64,000 bases of DNA. Origin: Paramarasmius palmivorus (lineage: Eukaryota; Basidiomycota; Agaricomycetes; Agaricales; Marasmiaceae). Where the stretch lies: NCBI GenBank assembly GCA_037176845.1, contig JAYKXP010000016.1:186001-250000 (forward strand). Reading direction: 5' to 3'. Below are positions 58,912 to 64,000 of the stretch, piece by piece. A program made the translations under genes and the position numbers. The notes under the pieces were generated by a model. The model was given only the letters and a program-made list of their open reading frames with translations, ran no database searches and was not told where the DNA came from. Numbering within the stretch: the first letter of the stretch is position 1; the number at the start of each line of letters is the position of its first letter.

Positions 58912-61009
58912 CTAAGCCACAGATACGGCAGCAACACCCTCTGCAATCTCTTCAAGGGTCGCGTTTTGATCGATGAGTTTAGTGACCTGAGAGTATATCA
59001 GTCAAACATACTCAGAACAGAAAAAGGCGGCCTTACCTTGCCAATAGCAATCGTCCGGCCTTCGTCTCGAAGAGTGAAGCGACCGAGTTGCGGGTAATCC
59101 ACGAATCGTTCGACACAAACAGGAGCACTTGCTTCAACGAGAGCGACAATCTTCTGGCCTGAGCGAGATGTCAAGTCAATATCGAGATGACGGTATACGT
59201 TGACTGATCCACATACCCTTCTTTGCGAATTGAGGCGGTTTCTTTGATTTGCGGCCGGTAGCCTTGTCAAAGTAATGTAACAAAGCCTGAAAGTTCGCTG
59301 TGAGTCGTACAGTTCACTGAACAACATACATATACTTACAGGCAACGTAACTTCTTCTGCAAGAGTATGACAGTGCAAGACTGCAGAATATCCGGCACAG
59401 ATGATGTTCTTGTGCTCGAGTATAGCAAGTTGGGCCTCGAATTGTCGAACGGCATGAATAGGTCTCGACGGGCTAGTGAGCACGAAACCGGGGCTGATAT
59501 CTTCATCGTCTACACCTCGGATACGAAGACGGACATTGTCACCACAAACAGCGTGTTCGAGTTCATCTTCCATCTCTGAGTATATCGCTGTAATTTCAAC
59601 AATGTCCTTGTTAGGCATCAGGAGGAGTTCGTCGCCCTTGCGGAGGTGACCAGATTCGATTTTACCGACGATTATAGTGCCCATATCTTTGTACTTTTCT
59701 GATACGGGCATCATTAAAGGAGCGTTAATCTTCCGGTCGACCATGGGCATGGTGTTCAAGAGCTCCAAGAACGAAGGTCCACTACAAGCTCGTCAATCGG
59801 ATGGAAAGAAGGGTCGAGTGAAGGTGACGTACCTGTACCACGAGCACACGCTTGAAGGGACTCTATCCTTCAAGTTTACGCCAGTATATGCAGACACTGG
59901 GATCCATGTGACATCCGTCTTTGGATTGAAGCCAGCGGCCTTCACGAATGGTGTGAGCTTGTCCTTGATCTCATCGTAACGGGCCTTTTCCCAATTAACC
60001 GTCGACTCGTCCATCTTGTTGATAGCAATGATGACTTTGGAGACACCAGCAGTCTTGACCAGCATGATATGTTCACGAGTCTGACCTCCTCGTTCGAAAC
60101 CTGTTTCGAATTCGCCCTTTCGTGCAGAGATGACGAGGACGGCGACATCGGCCTGTGCAGCACCGGAAATCATGGATGGAACAAAGGTCTTGTGACCAGG
60201 TGCGTCGAGAATGGTGAATCGGCGGGCATCCGTTTCAAAGTAGGCGCGACCAACTTCGACAGTCTTACCCTTCAGTCGTTCTTGTGGTGTAGAGTCAAGC
60301 GCCCAACTCAGATACCAAGACTCTCGACCTGCCTCCTTCGCCTCACGCTCGTACTTTTCCATGGTTCGCTTGTCGACCATACCGGTCATGAATAGCAAAT
60401 TACCACCCATGGTACTTTTTCCCGCGTCGACATGACCGATGAAGACGATATTGAGATGTTCCTTGACTGACAAAGTTTGGATTAAAGTAAGAGACTGGAT
60501 ATTACCAGATGGGCAACATAGTACGCACTGTTTCCATACAGATCTTCTAACATAGCTTTATCCGCGACATTTTGGACTTCTTGTGCGACAGCAGCAGTGT
60601 CCGTCTTGCTTTTTTCAAGCGTGAAAGTTTTTGAAGCACCTGTCGCAGGTGCTGGAGATTCTTTCCCTTTTGCCGCAGATACTGCAGGCGCTGCTTTTGC
60701 TGGTTGTTGTGACGGAGCTGGTTGGGATGGTGGAGCAGATGGCTTGGATCCACCGATGTTGAGAGAGATGGTCGGTGCAGGTTTTGGTGCTTCGGTCTGT
60801 GGTGGACGTTCTACTGGAGCAGCTGAAGGTTTAGAGCCACCGATGTTTAATGATATGGTTGGAGGGGGACGAGGAGCCTCTGTCTGTTCTGGTCGTTCGA
60901 TTGGGGGTGGTGGTGGTGGTTGATTCTGCTGAGGATTCCTTAGATGAGAAGGAAGAGCAAAAGATTTTCCTGGCACGAATTCGAATGCGCCTGCATTGAG
61001 TTTGCTCAT
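58912..61009 (-). CDS. SUP35: Translation release factor eRF3 (Sup35)
   Basis: The start is MSKLNAGAFEFVPGKSF (61009). A Pro-rich N-domain with two copies of a 29-residue repeat is followed by a charged linker (EKSKTDTAAVAQEVQ) and, after an intron, the GTPase: IVFIGHVDAGKST, the Asp-Ala-Pro-Gly motif in ILDAPGHKTFVP, and AINKMD. The EF-Tu-like beta-barrel domains follow (APLMMPVSEKYKDMG, VDDEDISPGFVL) and the end is VTKLIDQNATLEEIAEGVAA before TAG at 58912-58914. eRF3-GTP delivers eRF1 to stop codons. Residues 2-13 match the PAM2 motif for poly(A)-binding protein. The Gln/Asn-rich prion domain of budding yeast is absent. Confidence 0.95.
60735..60904 (-). repeat. Two-copy 29-residue repeat in the eRF3 N-domain
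   Basis: Residues of about 38-66 and 67-95 repeat the pattern ERPxQTEAPxPxPTISLNIG followed by GSKPSAxP. The DNA copies differ at many third positions, so the duplication is not recent. Confidence 0.85.
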
Positions 61010-61297
61010 GGTGGTAAGAAAGGAAGACAGCGAATTGATTGAAAATTTGCCTTTCACTCCATATGTACTGCAGTGCCAGGCGGTCCCGAACCGAGTCTTT
61101 TACTTGGGAATCGTCTTGAAAATCATCTTGAAATCGGTCTTGCGAGAAGTACCAAGCTTGGATTGTATTGAATATATAGAATTTATTTGTGATTTATTGT
61201 GAATTTTCTATGCCCTTTTCTATATGCCCCACCTCTGCCGATGTGATAGCCCTAAGCCAAGTTGATACGTCAACCAAATTAGGCTTCTCTCTATACC

Positions 61298-64000
61298 ATG
61301 TCATCCCAACCCTTTGAGGAATATCTCGCTGTCCTCAAAGCTTGTTACGACTATTCTCCTCAGTCAGAAGATGAAATTGCAATCAAGGAGGATCAAATTC
61401 TCTTTCTCATAGAACGGACAGATGAAGAGTGCGTACACTGTCTACCACCTGTCACCGTCTCCTTCGGAATTCATCGGTTTCATACAGTTGGTGGAAAGTT
61501 AAAGTCAAAGACGACCCTCAAGAATCAACTGGTCTCGTTCCTGCTGCATACGTCGAACAGGTGCGTGTGTTCGCAACGAGTTTACATCGAGACTGCGCAT
61601 CTGACTCCGGTTATCAGGCAGAACACACTTCCGTCGTGAAGGCGCTATACGACTATGAAGCTACCGCTGAAGGAGAATTGACGGTCAAGGAAGATGATAT
61701 TCTATTAGCTTTTGAGACAGAAGAGGACTGGACGTTGGTTCAAAGCACTACAAAGGGAAAGGCTGGTTTGGTTCCTGCCAACTACGTGGAACCGCACGAT
61801 GAAGGAGCCAGCAGTGCTACATCACAGATCGTTATTCCTCCAGATGTAAGCACTGTCATTCAGAGACCGTTCCATGCAACTCATTACCATGCTTAGCCCC
61901 CTCGGCCTGTTAGCACTTACGTGGATCCAGCAGAGAGGGTCGCCAGTGCGAAAGCGAACACCGACGATATCAAAACTTGGTCCGTCTCTGAAGTCGATAA
62001 GAAGGGAAAGAAACTCAAAGGAACGTTGGGAGTTGGAAATGGTGCTGTCTTTTTTGCGAGCGAGACCAGCAAGGTGAGTACCATACTGCGCATGCCTCCT
62101 ATTGCAATGCTGTATTAACACCATTCTACCAGGCCGCAGTACAGAAATGGCAGACAGCAGACATCACCAATATCAGTATAGACAAGTCCAAGCATGTAAC
62201 ATTCGACGTCGGAGGTGCCAACCCCACGAGCCTTCATTTCCATGCCGGTTCAAAGGATAATGCCGAGGCCATTGCGGAAAAACTGGAAAGCTCAAAGGCA
62301 ATATCTACCGCATCACAATCACCCGCCGCAAACGATACCCCCAATAAGAGTCCACCAAAGAAAGCCAGCGTTCACTTCTCACCAGCCTCTCCTACAATAA
62401 TACCTCCTCGAGAACCATCGGAAGATGGCTCTTACGAAGAGCAGGAAGAGGATCAGCCCGTCAATGGTGCCGATCGTGATGACGATGATGACGGAGAGAA
62501 AGTTGTGGTGCTCTATGATTTTACGGCAGACGGTGATGACGAGTTGACAGTTGCCGAGGGAGAACACTTGGTTGTCCTTGAAAAGGACGATGAATGGTGG
62601 AAATGTCGGAATCAGAAAGGTCGCGAGGGTGTGGTTCCTGCCCAATACGTCGAGGTGAGTAGCAGAGGAGTGTTGACATGCTATGACTAACCCCTTGTTA
62701 GGCTATTGCATCGAGTTCGGGTGCTTCCAGTGCAAGCGCAAATGCTGCTAAAGTTGCTAAGGAAGCCGCGGAGGCACAAGCAAAGGCCGAATCACAACGA
62801 AGAGCCGAAGAAGCCCGGGCCAAAGCTGAGGCTGAGGCGAAAGCCCGAGCTGAAGCAGAGGCGGAGGCAGAAGCCCAAGCTGAAGCAGAACGTGCACAGA
62901 AAGAGGAAGAAGAACGAAAGGCGCGAAAGAAGCAAGAGGCTAAGCAGCGTGCAGAGGCTGCACAAGCCGCTGCTGAGGCCGAACGAAAAAAGCGACAAGA
63001 GGCTGCAGCTGCTCGTGCTGAGCAATCGTCACCTGCTCCATCTCCGTACGTGAAGCACCCCTTCTAAAGGCTTCAGCACTGACATGATTTTAGTCGAGAG
63101 GATAAACGCCGTTCGACGTCTAATGCTGGGAGCAAGGCAAACGACAATGGCTGTAAGTGACCTCATCGCTCTTCAAAAATTATCTATGCTCATTATACTA
63201 TGAATCCAGTCCCACCAGCAGAACGTGTACGGACATGGCATGATCGTAGTGGTCAATTCCGAGTGGATGCTGCTCTACTGGGCTTCAAGGACGGCAAGCT
63301 CAGACTGCACAAGACGAACGGCGTTATCGTCGAAGTTCCCTCTGAGAAGATGTCTGTGGAGGACATGAAGTACATTGAGAAGTCGTACAATAAGAAGCCG
63401 AAACCGAAGGAAGATGATGACGACAATATACCCTTGGCTCATCAGAAGCGCGCGTCCACGATCAGGCAAGCGCCCAAGAAAGGACCTACGGTGGATTGGT
63501 TCGACTTTTTCCTGTCTGCAGGATGCGATCTCGACGACTGCACGAGATATGCTGCAGCTTTCGAAAGGGATAAGATCGACGAGGCAATTCTTCCTGATAT
63601 CACTGAGGGTACCATGCGCTCTCTGGGCCTACGAGAAGGCGATATCATTCGGGTTAAAAAGGCAATCGATTCACGAAAGCCACCGAAGAAGGACGCAGAT
63701 CCTAGGGAGGCTCAGATCGCTAATGATGAAGCCCTTGCTCGACAACTGGAGGCACAGGAAAAGAGTGGCTCGAAAGCTGCACCTAACCTGTTCGCTTCCC
63801 CTGGAGGAGCCTTGAAAACCTCCAGGCGGGGCAGGCCCCAACCCAGCAAGAGTTTGCCTGCATCCGTCGATATTAATGCGATCAACACCGTATCTGAACA
63901 AATACAGCGGACTAGTTCACCCCAGCTACTCAGTCCGGAGAGTGCTCGCGCTTCCACTTCTACACCAGTGCAACCTCCACCACGATCGAGCTCTGCCTTG
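61298..64000 (+). CDS. SLA1: Sla1-like actin/endocytosis adaptor (3' end outside window)
   Basis: The start is MSSQPFEEYLAVLKACYDY (61298). Three SH3 domains are visible: residues from about 10 (completed as TDEDWWKVKVKDD after the first intron, with GLVPAAYVEQ), then VVKALYDYEATAEGELTV, and near 62500 VVVLYDFTADGDDELTVAEG. Between SH3-2 and SH3-3 lies a PH-like segment (KKGKKLKGTLGVGNGAVFF). A long Ala/Glu/Lys/Arg coiled coil follows, then the SHD1 domain (RVRTWHDRSGQFRVDAALLG), which binds NPF sorting signals, and a SAM-like SHD2 (WFDFFLSAGCDLDDCTRYAA). The C-terminal repeats lie beyond the window. Sla1 links cargo to Las17/WASP at endocytic actin patches. The gene is divergent from eRF3 with 288 bases between start codons. 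Confidence 0.93.

Noticed and set aside
1..64000. Secondary-metabolite cluster, integrated virus, transposon or CRISPR-like array
   Set aside because: No polyketide, peptide or terpene synthase, no reverse transcriptase or transposase, no long terminal repeats and no regular spacer array were seen.

Overview
This window is nuclear DNA from a filamentous basidiomycete, most likely an Agaricomycete. Nearly every gene is cut by several GT-AG introns of about 45-65 bases. Genes lie only tens to hundreds of bases apart on both strands, and the protein set is fungal (Opy2, Sla1, a basidiomycete HET-like protein, Ccc2, Vip1). I saw no prokaryotic operon, CRISPR array, tRNA, rRNA or intact transposon. 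Reading frames were joined by hand across introns. Where I could add up all exons, the total was a multiple of three (aspartic protease, secreted protein, uL22m, Yos1, AKTIP-like, Opy2, zinc-finger protein, MIX23, GILT, TRAPPC2L), which supports those models.

Layout. 1-13 kb: the 3' end of a HET-like gene, a membrane-anchored aspartic protease, a PPR-like mitochondrial protein, a small secreted protein, oligosaccharyltransferase subunit Ost1, mitochondrial uL22, Yos1 and the Opy2 membrane anchor. 13-33 kb: a long IQGAP gene, an acyl-CoA synthetase, an AKTIP-like inactive E2, the Vip1 inositol-pyrophosphate kinase, a copper P-type ATPase and an Air1/2-type zinc-knuckle protein. 33-50 kb: a TCERG1-type WW/FF protein, an HSP90 with signal peptide and HDEL end, an uncharacterised acidic protein, a Kelch membrane protein, a possible ribonucleotide reductase inhibitor, a C2H2 zinc-finger protein and an unrecognised multi-exon gene. 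50-64 kb: MIX23, a GILT-like thiol reductase, a UBA/UBC hybrid, a peroxisomal-type carrier, TRAPPC2L, eRF3 and the 5' part of Sla1, which runs off the window.

The genes are mostly housekeeping and do not form one pathway or a biosynthetic cluster. Loose themes recur: the secretory pathway (Ost1, Yos1, ER HSP90, TRAPPC2L), actin and cytokinesis (IQGAP, Sla1), RNA and translation (Air-type, TCERG1, eRF3) and ubiquitin (two E2-fold proteins). I found no convincing undescribed multi-gene system. The most unusual items are the ER-type HSP90 in a fungus, the UBA/IBR-like/UBC fusion, the repeated motif in the aspartic protease tail, a probable 3-base microexon, and an unannotated-looking gene at 49.7-50.4 kb that appears only after splicing.
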